From assembly GCF_030818795.1 (NCBI RefSeq), contig NZ_JAUTAY010000001.1, positions 3,224,001 to 3,288,000 of the forward strand: DNA of 64,000 nucleotides. Reading direction: 5' to 3'. Below, piece after piece: positions 18,280 through 27,168 of the stretch. Both the position numbers and the translations under genes were made by a program. Each line of letters starts with the position of its first letter. The first letter of the stretch is position 1. The notes under the pieces are model-generated. The model was not told where the DNA came from, made no database searches, and saw only the letters and a program-made list of their open reading frames with translations. Source of the stretch: Microbacterium sp. SORGH_AS_0862. GTDB lineage: Bacteria > Actinomycetota > Actinomycetes > Actinomycetales > Microbacteriaceae.

Positions 18280-19187
18280 GCGACTTCCTTGCTCTTGTAC
18301 TCGACGGATTCGCCGGTGAGGGCGAGGTAGGCGTCTTCGAGCGAGCCGCTCTGCGGGCTCAGCTCGTGAAGGGGGATGCCGGCTGCCGCCGCAGCATCGC
18401 CGACGGCTTCGGGCAGCGCGCCGACGACGTCGGCCGTTCCGGGCTCGGTCTGGGTGATCTCGATACCCGCCCCGGAGATGAGGGGGATGAGCTCCGCAAG
18501 CCGCGGGCTGCGCAGGCGGATGCGGGTGCTCGTCCACTCCGAGACCAGCTGCGACACGGGGGCGTCCGCGAGGACACGGCCCTTGCCCAGCACGATGATG
18601 TGGTCGGCGGTGATCGCCATCTCGCTCATGAGGTGGCTCGAGAGCAGAACGGTGCGTCCCTCGCTGGCGTAGTGGCGCACGAACTGTCGTACCCAGCGTA
18701 CGCCCTCGGGGTCGAGGCCGTTCACCGGCTCGTCGAGGATCAGCGTCTGCGGGTCGCCCAGCAGCGCCGCCGCGATGCCCAGGCGCTGGCCCATACCGAG
18801 CGAGAACCCGCCCGCGCGCTTCTTGGCGACCGACTCGAGGCCCGTCAGCGCGATGACCTCGTCGACTCGGGAGGTCGGGATGCCGTGTGTCGCCGCAAGC
18901 GCCCTCAGGTGGTTGCGTGCGGAGCGGCCGGTGTGCACGGCCTTGGCGTCGAGAAGCACGCCGACGCGGGTCAGGGGCGAGCGCATCTTGCGGTAGTCCT
19001 CGCCGTCGACGGTCACGTTGCCGTGGGTCGGTCGGTCGAGTCCCACGATCATGCGCATCGTGGTGGACTTGCCGGCGCCGTTGGGTCCGAGGAAGCCGGT
19101 GACCTTGCCGGGCTGGACGGTGAAGCTGACATCGGAGACGGCGTGCTTGTCCCCGAACTGCTTGGTGAGGTTCTCTGCGACGATCAT
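18276..19187 (-). CDS. ABC transporter ATP-binding protein
   Basis: The 303-residue protein has Walker A FLGPNGAGKSTTMRMI, a GFSLGMGQRLGIAAALLGDP signature and Walker B TLILDEPVNGLDPEG. SSHLMSEMA supplies the H-loop. A C-terminal extension of about 80 residues, as in drug-export ATPases of the DrrA/BcrA type, follows. The ATG at 19187 lies 6 nt from TAGCGT (minus strand, 19199-19194), so the whole seven-gene operon probably starts with a leaderless mRNA. Confidence 0.95.
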   Translation of the reverse strand: MIVAENLTKQFGDKHAVSDVSFTVQPGKVTGFLGPNGAGKSTTMRMIVGLDRPTHGNVTVDGEDYRKMRSPLTRVGVLLDAKAVHTGRSARNHLRALAATHGIPTSRVDEVIALTGLESVAKKRAGGFSLGMGQRLGIAAALLGDPQTLILDEPVNGLDPEGVRWVRQFVRHYASEGRTVLLSSHLMSEMAITADHIIVLGKGRVLADAPVSQLVSEWTSTRIRLRSPRLAELIPLISGAGIEITQTEPGTADVVGALPEAVGDAAAAAGIPLHELSPQSGSLEDAYLALTGESVEYKSKEVA

Positions 19188-19193
19188 GGCTCC

Positions 19194-19252
19194 ACGCTAC
19201 GAGCCGGCACCTCGCCGCCGCGTCCCCCTGTGGTACCGATCTCTTCCGGTAC
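19194..19252 (-). promoter_or_regulatory. Promoter and candidate response-regulator site of the ABC/two-component operon
   Basis: Minus-strand -10 TAGCGT occupies 19199-19194, 6 nt before the ATG. Upstream, GTACCG (19233-19238) and CGGTAC (19247-19252) form a perfect inverted repeat with an 8-nt spacer, centred about 55 bp before the start. That is a normal activator position. Control by the operon's own response regulator is an inference. Confidence 0.5.
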
Positions 19253-19280
19253 GCCTCGTCCCAGAGGCGGAGACGAACGG

Positions 19281-19313
19281 AACGCCCCGTCGACCGGTGG
19301 TCGACGGGGCGTT
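19281..19313 (-). terminator. Terminator after pepN
   Basis: Bases 19281-19295 and 19299-19313 form a perfect 15-bp stem with a 3-nt loop, 13 bp beyond the pepN stop on the minus strand. It separates pepN from the ABC operon promoter. Confidence 0.85.
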
Positions 19314-19326
19314 CGGGATAAGTCGA

Positions 19327-21882
19327 TCAGGCGTCCGCCTCCTGGACGGAGAGGGCGCGCTCCACGCCGGCGAGGTTCTCGGCGACCAGACGGCGCAGTG
19401 CCGCCGGTGCGTCGCGGTTCTCGATGAGCCAGGTCCGCGTCGCGTCGCGCAGCGCGACATCCGCGAGAGGCGCTGGGTACAGGCCGACGATGAGGTAGTT
19501 CGCGATCTGGTAGCTGCGCGATTCCCAGACCGGCAGCAGCATGTCGAAGTAGGTCGACACGAACGGGACCAGCAGATCGCGACCTGCCGGGTGGGTGAAG
19601 CCGGCTGCGGCCGAGCGGACGACGGTGTTGGGAAGGTCGTCCGAACCGACCAGCGCGTCCCACGCGTGCCGCTTGGCCTCTGCCGTGGGCAGTGCCGCCT
19701 TCGCCTGGGCGGCGAACTCTCCGCCCTTGGCCGTGTTGTCCGCTGCGAGGGCGGCGTCGATGTCCGTCGTGGTGACGAGTCCGCCCGCTGCGAGCGAGAC
19801 GAGCAGCGCCCAGGACAGGTCGGCGTCGATCTCCAGACCGTCGAGGACGAGTTCGCGCTCGCGGAGACTCCGAACGCGCGCGAAGTGCTCCGGGGTCGTC
19901 GCGGCGGACGCGAACGCGGTCACGAACTGCAGCTGGCTGTCGCTTCCCGCGGCGGCGCCCTGGGCGAGGTCCCAGAGGCCGTCGGCGACGGCGGCACGTG
20001 TGGCATCGCGCTTGGCGGGGTCGACATAGGCGTTCGCGGTCAGCTGCAGCTGCGCGAGCGTCGTGCGCACGGTCGTGGACTCGGTCTCGGCCGCGATGTT
20101 GCCGAGGACGAGCTGCACGTACTCCGAGGCGGAGGCCTCCGCATCCCGCGTCTGATCCCAGGCGGCGCCCCATACGAGGGAACGGGCGAGCGGGTCGCTG
20201 ATCTTCGACAGGTGAGCGACGGCTGTGGCCAACGACCGGTCGTCGAGCCGGATCTTCGCGTACGCGAGGTCGTCGTCGTTCAGGAGGATGAGGTCGGGGC
20301 GACGGTGGCCCACGAGCTCGGCGACGTCGGTGCGGTCGCCGTCGACGTCGAGCTCGATGTGGTGCACGCGCACGAGGGCGTCGCCCTGCAGGTCGTAGAA
20401 GCCGATGCCGAGACGGTGCGGACGGATGGTGGGGTAGTCCGCCGGAGCCGTCTGGATGATGGAGAACTTGCTGATGGTGCCGTCCACGGACTCGTCCACC
20501 GCGGGGGTGAGCGTGTTGACGCCGGCCGTCTCCAGCCACTTCTTCGACCAGCCCGACAGATCGCGGCCGCTCGTGGCCTCGAGCTCCGTCAGCAGATCGG
20601 GCAGCTCGGTGTTGCCCCACGCATGCTTCTGGAAGTACGCGGACACGCCGGCGAAGAAGGCCTCGACGCCGACCCACGCGGCGAGCTGCTTCAGGACGGA
20701 GCCGCCCTTGGCGTAGGTGATGCCGTCGAAGTTGACCTGGACATCCTCCAGGTCGTTGATCTCCGCGACGACGGGGTGCGTCGAGGGCAGCTGGTCCTGG
20801 CGGTAGGCCCAGGACTTCTCCATCGCGTTGAACGTCGTCCATGCCTCGGTCCACTCGGTGGCCTCGGCGGTGGCGATGGTGGATGCCCACTCGGCGAACG
20901 ACTCGTTCAGCCAGAGGTCGTTCCACCACTTCATGGTGACGAGATCGCCGAACCACATGTGGGCCAGCTCGTGGAGGATCGTGACGACACGACGCTCCTT
21001 CACCGCATCCGTGACCTTGCTGCGGAAGACGTACGTCTCGGTGAACGTCACGGCGCCCGCGTTCTCCATCGCACCCGCGTTGAACTCCGGCACGAAGAGC
21101 TGGTCGTACTTCGCGAACGGATAGGCGACGCCGAACTTCTCCTCGAAGTACGCGAATCCCTGACGGGTCTTCTCGAAGACGTAGTCGGCGTCGAGGTGCT
21201 GCCACAGGCTCTTGCGCGCGAACACACCCAGCGGGATGACGCGGCCGGACGAGCTGGTGAGCTCGGAGCGGGTGACCTCATAGGGACCCGCGATGAGCGC
21301 CGTGATGTACGACGAGATGCGGGGAGTGGGCTCGAACGTCCACGTCGCGATGCAGTCGCCCGTGGGCGCGGGCTCGGGGGTGGGGGAGTTGGAGACGACC
21401 TGCCAGGACGCGGGAGCGGTGATCGTGAACTGGAAGGTCGCTTTCAGGTCGGGCTGCTCGAACACGGCGAACACGCGCCGCGAATCGGGTACCTCGAACT
21501 GCGAGTAGAGGTAGACCTCGCCGTCGACCGGGTCGACGAACCGGTGCAGGCCCTCGCCGCTGTTGGTGTACCGCGCGTCCGCGTCGACGGTCAGCACGTT
21601 GTGGGCGGCGAGGTTCTCCAGCTGGATGCGGGAGTCCGCGAAGGCGGAGGGGTCGATGTCGACGCCGTTGAGCGTGATCCGGTGCACACGCTCGGCGATG
21701 AGGTCGACGAAGGTCGAAGCGCCCTCGGTGGCGGCGAATCGGATGGTGCTGGTCGAGCGGAACAGCTCCGCTCCCGTGGTCAGATCCAGCGCGATCTCGT
21801 ACGACTCGGTGTCGACGACCGCGCGGCGCTCCTGCGCCTCGATCCGGGTGAGGTTCTCTCCAGGCACTGCGTTTGCTCCCAT
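19327..21882 (-). CDS. pepN: Aminopeptidase N (M1 zinc metallopeptidase)
   Basis: The protein has 851 residues from the ATG at 21882, normal for actinobacterial PepN. It contains the exopeptidase motif GAMENAGAVTF and the gluzincin motif HELAHMWFGDLVTMKWW, with the third ligand Glu in WLNESFAEW. An ERAP1-like helical C-terminal domain follows. It removes N-terminal residues from peptides in the cytoplasm. The open frame continues about 460 codons upstream, across hemH in antisense, and that part is not coding. No strong ribosome site is visible before the ATG. Confidence 0.95.
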   Translation of the reverse strand: MGANAVPGENLTRIEAQERRAVVDTESYEIALDLTTGAELFRSTSTIRFAATEGASTFVDLIAERVHRITLNGVDIDPSAFADSRIQLENLAAHNVLTVDADARYTNSGEGLHRFVDPVDGEVYLYSQFEVPDSRRVFAVFEQPDLKATFQFTITAPASWQVVSNSPTPEPAPTGDCIATWTFEPTPRISSYITALIAGPYEVTRSELTSSSGRVIPLGVFARKSLWQHLDADYVFEKTRQGFAYFEEKFGVAYPFAKYDQLFVPEFNAGAMENAGAVTFTETYVFRSKVTDAVKERRVVTILHELAHMWFGDLVTMKWWNDLWLNESFAEWASTIATAEATEWTEAWTTFNAMEKSWAYRQDQLPSTHPVVAEINDLEDVQVNFDGITYAKGGSVLKQLAAWVGVEAFFAGVSAYFQKHAWGNTELPDLLTELEATSGRDLSGWSKKWLETAGVNTLTPAVDESVDGTISKFSIIQTAPADYPTIRPHRLGIGFYDLQGDALVRVHHIELDVDGDRTDVAELVGHRRPDLILLNDDDLAYAKIRLDDRSLATAVAHLSKISDPLARSLVWGAAWDQTRDAEASASEYVQLVLGNIAAETESTTVRTTLAQLQLTANAYVDPAKRDATRAAVADGLWDLAQGAAAGSDSQLQFVTAFASAATTPEHFARVRSLRERELVLDGLEIDADLSWALLVSLAAGGLVTTTDIDAALAADNTAKGGEFAAQAKAALPTAEAKRHAWDALVGSDDLPNTVVRSAAAGFTHPAGRDLLVPFVSTYFDMLLPVWESRSYQIANYLIVGLYPAPLADVALRDATRTWLIENRDAPAALRRLVAENLAGVERALSVQEADA

Positions 21883-22059
21883 GGGGTGAGGGTGTGAAAG
21901 GCGCGGCATCGCTGCTGGCGACACGGGCGAGACCTCCAGCCTACGGTTTTGCTGCGCATCGGCGGTATCGCTCCGGCTCGATCCGTGCACGGTGCGAGGA
22001 TGTTGGCGTGACTTCCCCTGAACAGACCCCTCTTCAGACCGAGACGCCCCGGCACCCCC

Positions 22060-23202
22060 GTGCCCTTCGCATCGGCACACGCCGCGAGCGGTCCGCCCTG
22101 GGTCGAGCAGCCCACCGCCTACGACGCCGTCCTGCTCGCCGGGTTCGGGGGGCCCGAGGGGCAGGATGACGTCATCCCGTTCCTGCGCAACGTCACCCGC
22201 GGGCGCGGTATCCCGGACGAACGTCTGGAGGAGGTGGCGCACCACTACCGCCACTTCGGAGGCGTGAGCCCGATCAACGCGCAGAACCGCGCGCTGAAGG
22301 CCGCGCTCGAGGCGGAGATCGCGCGGCGCGGTCTCGCGCTGCCGGTCTACTGGGGAAACCGCAACTGGGGGCCGTACCTGGAGGAGGCCGTGCAGGAGGC
22401 CGCGGATGCCGGTCACACCACCCTGCTGGCGGTCGCGACGAGCGCCTACAGCTCGTTCTCCAGCTGTCGCCAGTACCGCGAGGACTTCGCCCGCGTCCTG
22501 GACGCGACGAACCTGGGCGGGCAGGTGACGATCGACAAGGTACGTCAGTTCTTCGACCACCCGGGATTCGTGTCGACGTTCATCGAGGGCGTCAGCGAGG
22601 CCGTTTCGGGCTTCCTCGCCGAGGGCGTGCCGGCCGAGCAGATCCGCGTGCTGTTCTCGACGCACTCCATTCCGACCGCCGACGCGCAGCGCTCCGGCCC
22701 GCGGGACCGCGACTTCGGCCCCGGCGGCGCCTACGAGGCTCAGCACCTGGCGGTCGCGGAGGTCGTCATGGCGCAGTCGGCACCGGAGATCGGGTGGAAG
22801 CTCGTTTACCAGTCGCGTTCGGGTCCCGCATCCCAGCCCTGGCTCGAGCCCGACATCAACGACGAGATCACGGAACTCGCGGCGGCCGGAGTCACGGCCG
22901 TGGCGATCGTGCCACTCGGCTTCGTGAGCGACCACATGGAGGTTCTGTGGGACCTCGACACGGAGGCCATGGAGACGGCGGAGGAGGTCGGCATCCGTGC
23001 CGTCCGCACACCGACGCCCGGCATCGATCCCGCATACGTGTCGGGACTCGTGGATCTGATCGAGGAGCGACTCGCCGGTACTCCGGCCGATCAGCGTCTG
23101 CACCGGACGTCGCTCGGACCGTGGTTCGACGTGTGCCGCCCCGGTTGCTGCGAGAACATCAGGTCGGGCTTCAAGCCCGCAGCCGCCGGCATCGCCCCGT
23201 GA
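22060..23202 (+). CDS. hemH: Ferrochelatase (coproporphyrin type)
   Basis: The frame encodes 380 residues. YDAVLLAGFGGPEGQDDVIPFLRNVTRGRGIP is the ferrochelatase N-terminus, and LFSTHSIPTAD holds the predicted metal-inserting His202. The C-terminal CRPGCCENI plus the central SSFSSCRQY match the cysteines that hold a [2Fe-2S] cluster in actinobacterial enzymes. It inserts iron into coproporphyrin III in the Gram-positive haem pathway. The start is doubtful: GTG 22060 has no ribosome site. GTG 22008 has GAGGA 7 nt upstream but is in another frame, and joins only if one C of the run 22055-22059 is removed. Confidence 0.92.
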   Translation: MPFASAHAASGPPWVEQPTAYDAVLLAGFGGPEGQDDVIPFLRNVTRGRGIPDERLEEVAHHYRHFGGVSPINAQNRALKAALEAEIARRGLALPVYWGNRNWGPYLEEAVQEAADAGHTTLLAVATSAYSSFSSCRQYREDFARVLDATNLGGQVTIDKVRQFFDHPGFVSTFIEGVSEAVSGFLAEGVPAEQIRVLFSTHSIPTADAQRSGPRDRDFGPGGAYEAQHLAVAEVVMAQSAPEIGWKLVYQSRSGPASQPWLEPDINDEITELAAAGVTAVAIVPLGFVSDHMEVLWDLDTEAMETAEEVGIRAVRTPTPGIDPAYVSGLVDLIEERLAGTPADQRLHRTSLGPWFDVCRPGCCENIRSGFKPAAAGIAP

Positions 23203-23239
23203 GTGCGGGGCGGGTCCGCGCGTCCCTAGGATGAGCATC

Positions 23240-23785
23240 ATGCGCATCCACATCGCCACGGATCACGCCGGCCTCGAGTTCTCGACGCGCCTGCAGCACC
23301 ATCTCGCCGAAGCCGGTCACGACGTCGTCGACCACGGGCCGCTGGAATACGACCCGGTCGACGACTATCCGGCGTTCTGCATCCGCGCCGCGCAGGCGGT
23401 CGTTCGCGATCAGGCGGCCGGCATCGAGACGCTGGGCATCGTGTTCGGCGGCTCCGGCAACGGCGAGCAGATCGCGGCGAACAAGGTCGCGGGGATCCGT
23501 GCGGCGCTGGTGTGGAACATCGCGACGGCCGAACTCGCGCGCGAGCACAACGACGCGAACGTCATCGCGATCGGCGCGCGCCAGCACACGTTCGAGGAGG
23601 CCACCACCTTCATCGACCGCTTCATCGCCACACCGTTCTCGAACGAGGAGCGGCACGTGCGCCGCATCGCGCAGATCGCGGACTTCGAGCGCGACGGCTC
23701 GCTTCTTCCCGATCCGCGTGCGGGCCTCGCGCACCCCGATGTGCTCGACGACGCGTCCAGCAGCTTCGACCCGGAAGCGGGCTGA
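23240..23785 (+). CDS. rpiB: Ribose-5-phosphate isomerase B
   Basis: The product has 181 residues from ATG 23240 (184 from ATG 23231). It begins MRIHIATDHAGLEFS and contains the LacAB/RpiB phosphate-binding loop IVFGGSGNGEQIAANKVAGIRAALVWN. It interconverts ribose 5-phosphate and ribulose 5-phosphate in the pentose phosphate pathway. TAGGAT (23227-23232) is 7 nt before the second ATG, supporting that start and a leaderless mRNA. Its TGA overlaps the ATG of the glycosylase gene by 1 nt. Confidence 0.95.
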   Translation: MRIHIATDHAGLEFSTRLQHHLAEAGHDVVDHGPLEYDPVDDYPAFCIRAAQAVVRDQAAGIETLGIVFGGSGNGEQIAANKVAGIRAALVWNIATAELAREHNDANVIAIGARQHTFEEATTFIDRFIATPFSNEERHVRRIAQIADFERDGSLLPDPRAGLAHPDVLDDASSSFDPEAG

Positions 23786-24780
23786 TGCCCGAAGGCCATT
23801 CCGTTCATCGGATCGCCCGGCAGTTCGATCGCAACGTCGTCGGACACCGGGTCCTCGCGTCGAGCCCTCAGGGGCGATTCGCCGAGGGCGCCGCGCTGCT
23901 GGACGGCCGCGAGGCGCTGTCGGTGCGCGCTGTCGGCAAGCAGATGTTCCTCGAGTTCGAGGGGGATCTCTGGCTGCGGGTGCATCTGGGGATGTACGGC
24001 GCGTGGGACTTCTCGGGTGAGATCCTTGTCGACCCGACGATCGCCTCCGCCAACGGGCGCATGGGACAGACGAACCAGCGGGGCACCGATACGGAGCGTA
24101 TCGAGGACGCCGCCGGCGAGAATTCGCTGAGCTCGATCGGTGCGCCTCGAAAGGCGCGCGGACACGTGCGCATGTCGGAGCAGACGTCGGGACTCGACGA
24201 CACCGACGCGACCTGGCCGCCCCCGATCGTGGGCCAGGTGCGGCTGCGGCTGCTGACCGAGGCCACGTGCGCCGACCTGCGCGGGCCCACCGCATGCGAG
24301 GTGCTGACGCCCGATCAGGTGCAGGCGGTCATCGCGAAGCTGGGCCCGGATCCCCTCGTCGACGACCTGGCCGAGGGTGAGGAGCGCTTCACGCGCGTCG
24401 TCCGGCGCAAGCCCACGCCGATCGGGCTCCTGCTCATGGACCAGAGCGTCGTCAGCGGGATCGGCAACGTCTACCGCGCCGAGCTCCTGTTCCGCGCCCG
24501 CCTCGATCCGCACACTCCGGGGCGAGACGTGCCCGAGGAGGTCGTCCGTGGCCTCTGGCGCGACTGGGTGAGGCTGCTGCGGATCGGGGTCGAGACCGGT
24601 CAGATGATGACGATGGACGACCTCACCCCCGACGAGTGGCGCCGGGCGATGGCGCATCGCGACGACCGGCATTGGGTCTACCACCGTGCGGGGCTGCCCT
24701 GCCGCATCAGCGGCACGTCGATCGTGCTGGAGGAGATGGGCGCGCGGAAGCTGTACTGGTGTCCGGTGTGCCAGAAGTGA
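23785..24780 (+). CDS. Fpg/Nei-family DNA glycosylase (AP lyase)
   Basis: The 331-residue protein starts MPEGHSVHRIARQF; Pro2 and Glu3 are the catalytic residues. The helix-two-turn-helix segment LLMDQSVVSGIGNVYRAELLFRARLDP is intact. The C-terminal zinc finger is incomplete: CRIS stands where CxxC is expected, followed by YWCPVC, leaving three cysteines. An inserted Gly/Ser/Asp-rich region (about residues 90-145) is longer than in E. coli Nei. It removes oxidised bases and cleaves the strand. It is translationally coupled to rpiB (TGATG). Confidence 0.92.
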   Translation: MPEGHSVHRIARQFDRNVVGHRVLASSPQGRFAEGAALLDGREALSVRAVGKQMFLEFEGDLWLRVHLGMYGAWDFSGEILVDPTIASANGRMGQTNQRGTDTERIEDAAGENSLSSIGAPRKARGHVRMSEQTSGLDDTDATWPPPIVGQVRLRLLTEATCADLRGPTACEVLTPDQVQAVIAKLGPDPLVDDLAEGEERFTRVVRRKPTPIGLLLMDQSVVSGIGNVYRAELLFRARLDPHTPGRDVPEEVVRGLWRDWVRLLRIGVETGQMMTMDDLTPDEWRRAMAHRDDRHWVYHRAGLPCRISGTSIVLEEMGARKLYWCPVCQK

Positions 24781-24787
24781 GGATGCG

Positions 24788-25423
24788 GTGAGACAGAACC
24801 CCAGCTTCGCGATGACCGATGTCGCGGAGATCCGGCGGCTCATCGAGCACAACCCGTGGGCGACGTTCGTCAGCGCGGGGCCCGACGGTCTCGTCGCGTC
24901 GCACTACGCGGTGCTGCTCGATGACACGAGGGACGACCTGAGCATCGTTGCGCACGTCGGCAAGCCCGACGACGCCATCCACGCTCTGGGGGAGCGCGAG
25001 CTCCTCGTCGTGGTGCAGGGCCCGCACGGCTACGTGTCGCCCGGCTGGTACGGCGACGTGCCGGCGGTGCCTACGTGGAACTTCGTGGCCGCGCATCTGA
25101 GCGGCGTTCCCGAGTTGCTCGGCACCGAGGAGAACCTACGGGTGCTCGACCGTCTCGTCGAACGCTTCGAGTCGCCCATGCCGGCCCCGCGCCGGATGTG
25201 GGAGCGACCGAACGACGCCGAGTTCGTGCACCGGCTCGAGCGCGGCACGGTCGGATTCCGGCTCACCCCGAGCTCGGTCGTCGGCAAGCGGAAGCTGAGC
25301 CAGAACCGGCCGGCGGAGGTGGTCGACCACATCGTCGACATGCTGCGCGCCGACGGGCCTCACTCGAACCCGGCACTGGCCGACGAGATGGCCCGCACCC
25401 GGCGCGCGCGGCCTGAGGCATGA
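24788..25423 (+). CDS. PaiB-like FMN-binding protein
   Basis: From the GTG at 24788 the product is 211 residues. It reads VRQNPSFAMTDVAEIRRLIEHNPWATFVS, the usual N-terminus of the PaiB / 'FMN-binding negative transcriptional regulator' family, then HVGKPDDA, VQGPHGYVSPGWYGD and VPTWNFVAAH. The split-barrel flavin fold is expected. In Bacillus, PaiB affects sporulation and protease genes, but DNA binding is not established for most relatives. GAGG lies before the GTG. The stop overlaps the next ATG by 4 nt. Confidence 0.9.
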   Translation: MRQNPSFAMTDVAEIRRLIEHNPWATFVSAGPDGLVASHYAVLLDDTRDDLSIVAHVGKPDDAIHALGERELLVVVQGPHGYVSPGWYGDVPAVPTWNFVAAHLSGVPELLGTEENLRVLDRLVERFESPMPAPRRMWERPNDAEFVHRLERGTVGFRLTPSSVVGKRKLSQNRPAEVVDHIVDMLRADGPHSNPALADEMARTRRARPEA

Positions 25424-26913
25424 CCCGGCCACGCATCGACGCGGTCGCGGACGTGCGGATCGCGGGACCGGGTGCCGAGCTCCTGCCGGGCGCGGAGGTG
25501 TACGACATCGTCCTGCGCGACGGGCGGATCGCCGACATCGCGCCTGCCGGGGCTCTTCGGTTGAGCGGAGCCGTGCATCGCGCCGACGGCGCCTTCGTCA
25601 TCCCGGGTCTCTGGGATCATCACGTCCACGTGACGCAATGGGCCTTGGCGGCGTTGCGTGAGCCGCTCGGCGACGCGGTCTCGGCGAAGGATGCGGCGGC
25701 CCGGATGGGGCGGGTGGCCCCAGATGTGGACGGTCGGCGCGTGGGCACCGGATTCCGTGACGCGTTCTGGCCCGACGCCCCCTCGCTCGAGGTCCTCGAT
25801 GCGGCGACGGGCGACATACCCACGTACCTGATCAACGCCGATGTGCACAGCGTGTGGCTCAACTCCGCAGCTCTTGCCCGCGAGGGCGTTTCGGCCGTCG
25901 ACGGCGTCCTGCGCGAGGGGCCGGCTTTCGAGATATCGCGGCGCCTCAACGAGCTTCCCGAGAAGATCTCCGATGCAGCGGTGGCCGCGATGGCCGCGGC
26001 CGCGTCCGCTCGCGGCGTCGTCGGCGTCGTCGATCTGGACATGGTGTGGAACGAGTCCTCGTGGCAGCGACGACGTTCGACCGGCTTCGACCAGCTGCGT
26101 GTGGAGTTCGGTGTCTACCCGGACCTCCTCGACCGCGCCATCGCTGCGGGGCTGCGCAGCGGTGACGCGCTGCGCGGCGACCACGACGGCCTCGTCACGG
26201 TCGGTCCGCTCAAGGCCATCACAGACGGATCGCTCGGCACCCGCACGGCCGCCTGCTCGGTTGCCTACGCCGACGGGCCGCATCCGCACGGGCTGGTCAC
26301 CATCACGCCGGGGGATCTGCGCGAGGTCATGACGCGGGCGACGGCGGCGGGCTTCGACTGTGCGATCCATGCGATCGGCGACGACGCACTGCGTCACGCC
26401 CTCGACGCGTACGCGGCCACCGGGGCGCACGGCACCATCGAGCATGCGCAGCTCGTGGCTGCCGCCGACATCCCGCGCATGGCCCGCCTCGGCGTGACGG
26501 CGAGCGTGCAGCCGGAGCACGCGCTCGACGACCGCGATCTGACCGACAGCATCTGGGCGACGCAGACGGCGCGTGCGTATCCGCTGCGCTCGCTGTGGGC
26601 TGCGGGCGTCGACCTCCGCTTCGGATCGGACGCCCCGGTCTCCCCGCTCGACCCGTGGCGCCAGATCGCCGCTGCCGCATCTCGCACGCGCGGCGGACGC
26701 GAGCCCTGGGTCCCCGAGGAGACCGTCCCGGTGGACGTCGCCCTCGCCGCATCCACTCATCGCGGGTCCGCGGATCCGGACACGATCGCCGTCGGTCAGC
26801 GCGCGGATCTCGCGCTTCTCGCTGCGGACCCGCGGAGGGGGGAGCCGGCTGCCCTGCGTGAGATGGAGGTCGTGGGCACGATCGTCGACGCCCGCGTGAC
26901 GCACGTCGTCTGA
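25420..26913 (+). CDS. Amidohydrolase, YtcJ-like
   Basis: The 497-residue protein is a TIM-barrel metal-dependent hydrolase. VIPGLWDHHVHVTQWAL carries the first metal ligands (HxH). Later segments ITDGSLGTRTA, IHAIGDDALRHALDA, GTIEHAQLV and RFGSDAPVSPLDPW match the YtcJ/amidohydrolase-3 group. Substrates of that group are cyclic or N-acyl amides and formamides; the specific one is unknown. It is coupled to the PaiB-like gene by an ATGA overlap. Confidence 0.9.
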   Translation: MTRPRIDAVADVRIAGPGAELLPGAEVYDIVLRDGRIADIAPAGALRLSGAVHRADGAFVIPGLWDHHVHVTQWALAALREPLGDAVSAKDAAARMGRVAPDVDGRRVGTGFRDAFWPDAPSLEVLDAATGDIPTYLINADVHSVWLNSAALAREGVSAVDGVLREGPAFEISRRLNELPEKISDAAVAAMAAAASARGVVGVVDLDMVWNESSWQRRRSTGFDQLRVEFGVYPDLLDRAIAAGLRSGDALRGDHDGLVTVGPLKAITDGSLGTRTAACSVAYADGPHPHGLVTITPGDLREVMTRATAAGFDCAIHAIGDDALRHALDAYAATGAHGTIEHAQLVAAADIPRMARLGVTASVQPEHALDDRDLTDSIWATQTARAYPLRSLWAAGVDLRFGSDAPVSPLDPWRQIAAAASRTRGGREPWVPEETVPVDVALAASTHRGSADPDTIAVGQRADLALLAADPRRGEPAALREMEVVGTIVDARVTHVV

Positions 26914-26932
26914 GGGCGATTACGCTCGGGAC

Positions 26933-27151
26933 ATGATCGTCCTGCTCGCCGTCCTTCTGCTCGTCAACGCGGTCTACAACGTCGTGGTCTGGCCTCGCTT
27001 CTACGGCCGCGTGGCGAAGGATGCGCGGGCACGCGACGCCGCGGGACGCCCGACACGGTTCCTCATCGTCCATGCGGTGCTGATCGGCACCGCTCTCGTC
27101 CTGGCCGTCGTGTCGGCGGGCGCGGCGGTGTGGGCGCTCGTGGCCGGCTGA
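26933..27151 (+). CDS. Two-helix membrane protein of unknown function
   Basis: The 72-residue product has one hydrophobic helix at each end (about residues 2-19 and 45-70) and a basic loop [21 protein letters not shown] between them. It resembles the short SCO4848-type membrane proteins of actinomycetes, but I am not sure of that link. TACGCT (26921-26926) is 6 nt before the ATG, consistent with a leaderless mRNA. Function unknown. Confidence 0.75.
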   Translation: MIVLLAVLLLVNAVYNVVVWPRFYGRVAKDARARDAAGRPTRFLIVHAVLIGTALVLAVVSAGAAVWALVAG

Positions 27152-27168
27152 GCGCCTACGCTGTCTCG

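Noticed and set aside
19018..21897. Open frame of about 959 codons on the plus strand opposite pepN
   Set aside because: It is an antisense shadow produced by GC-rich third positions; it has no family motifs, while pepN shows GAMEN and HELAH.
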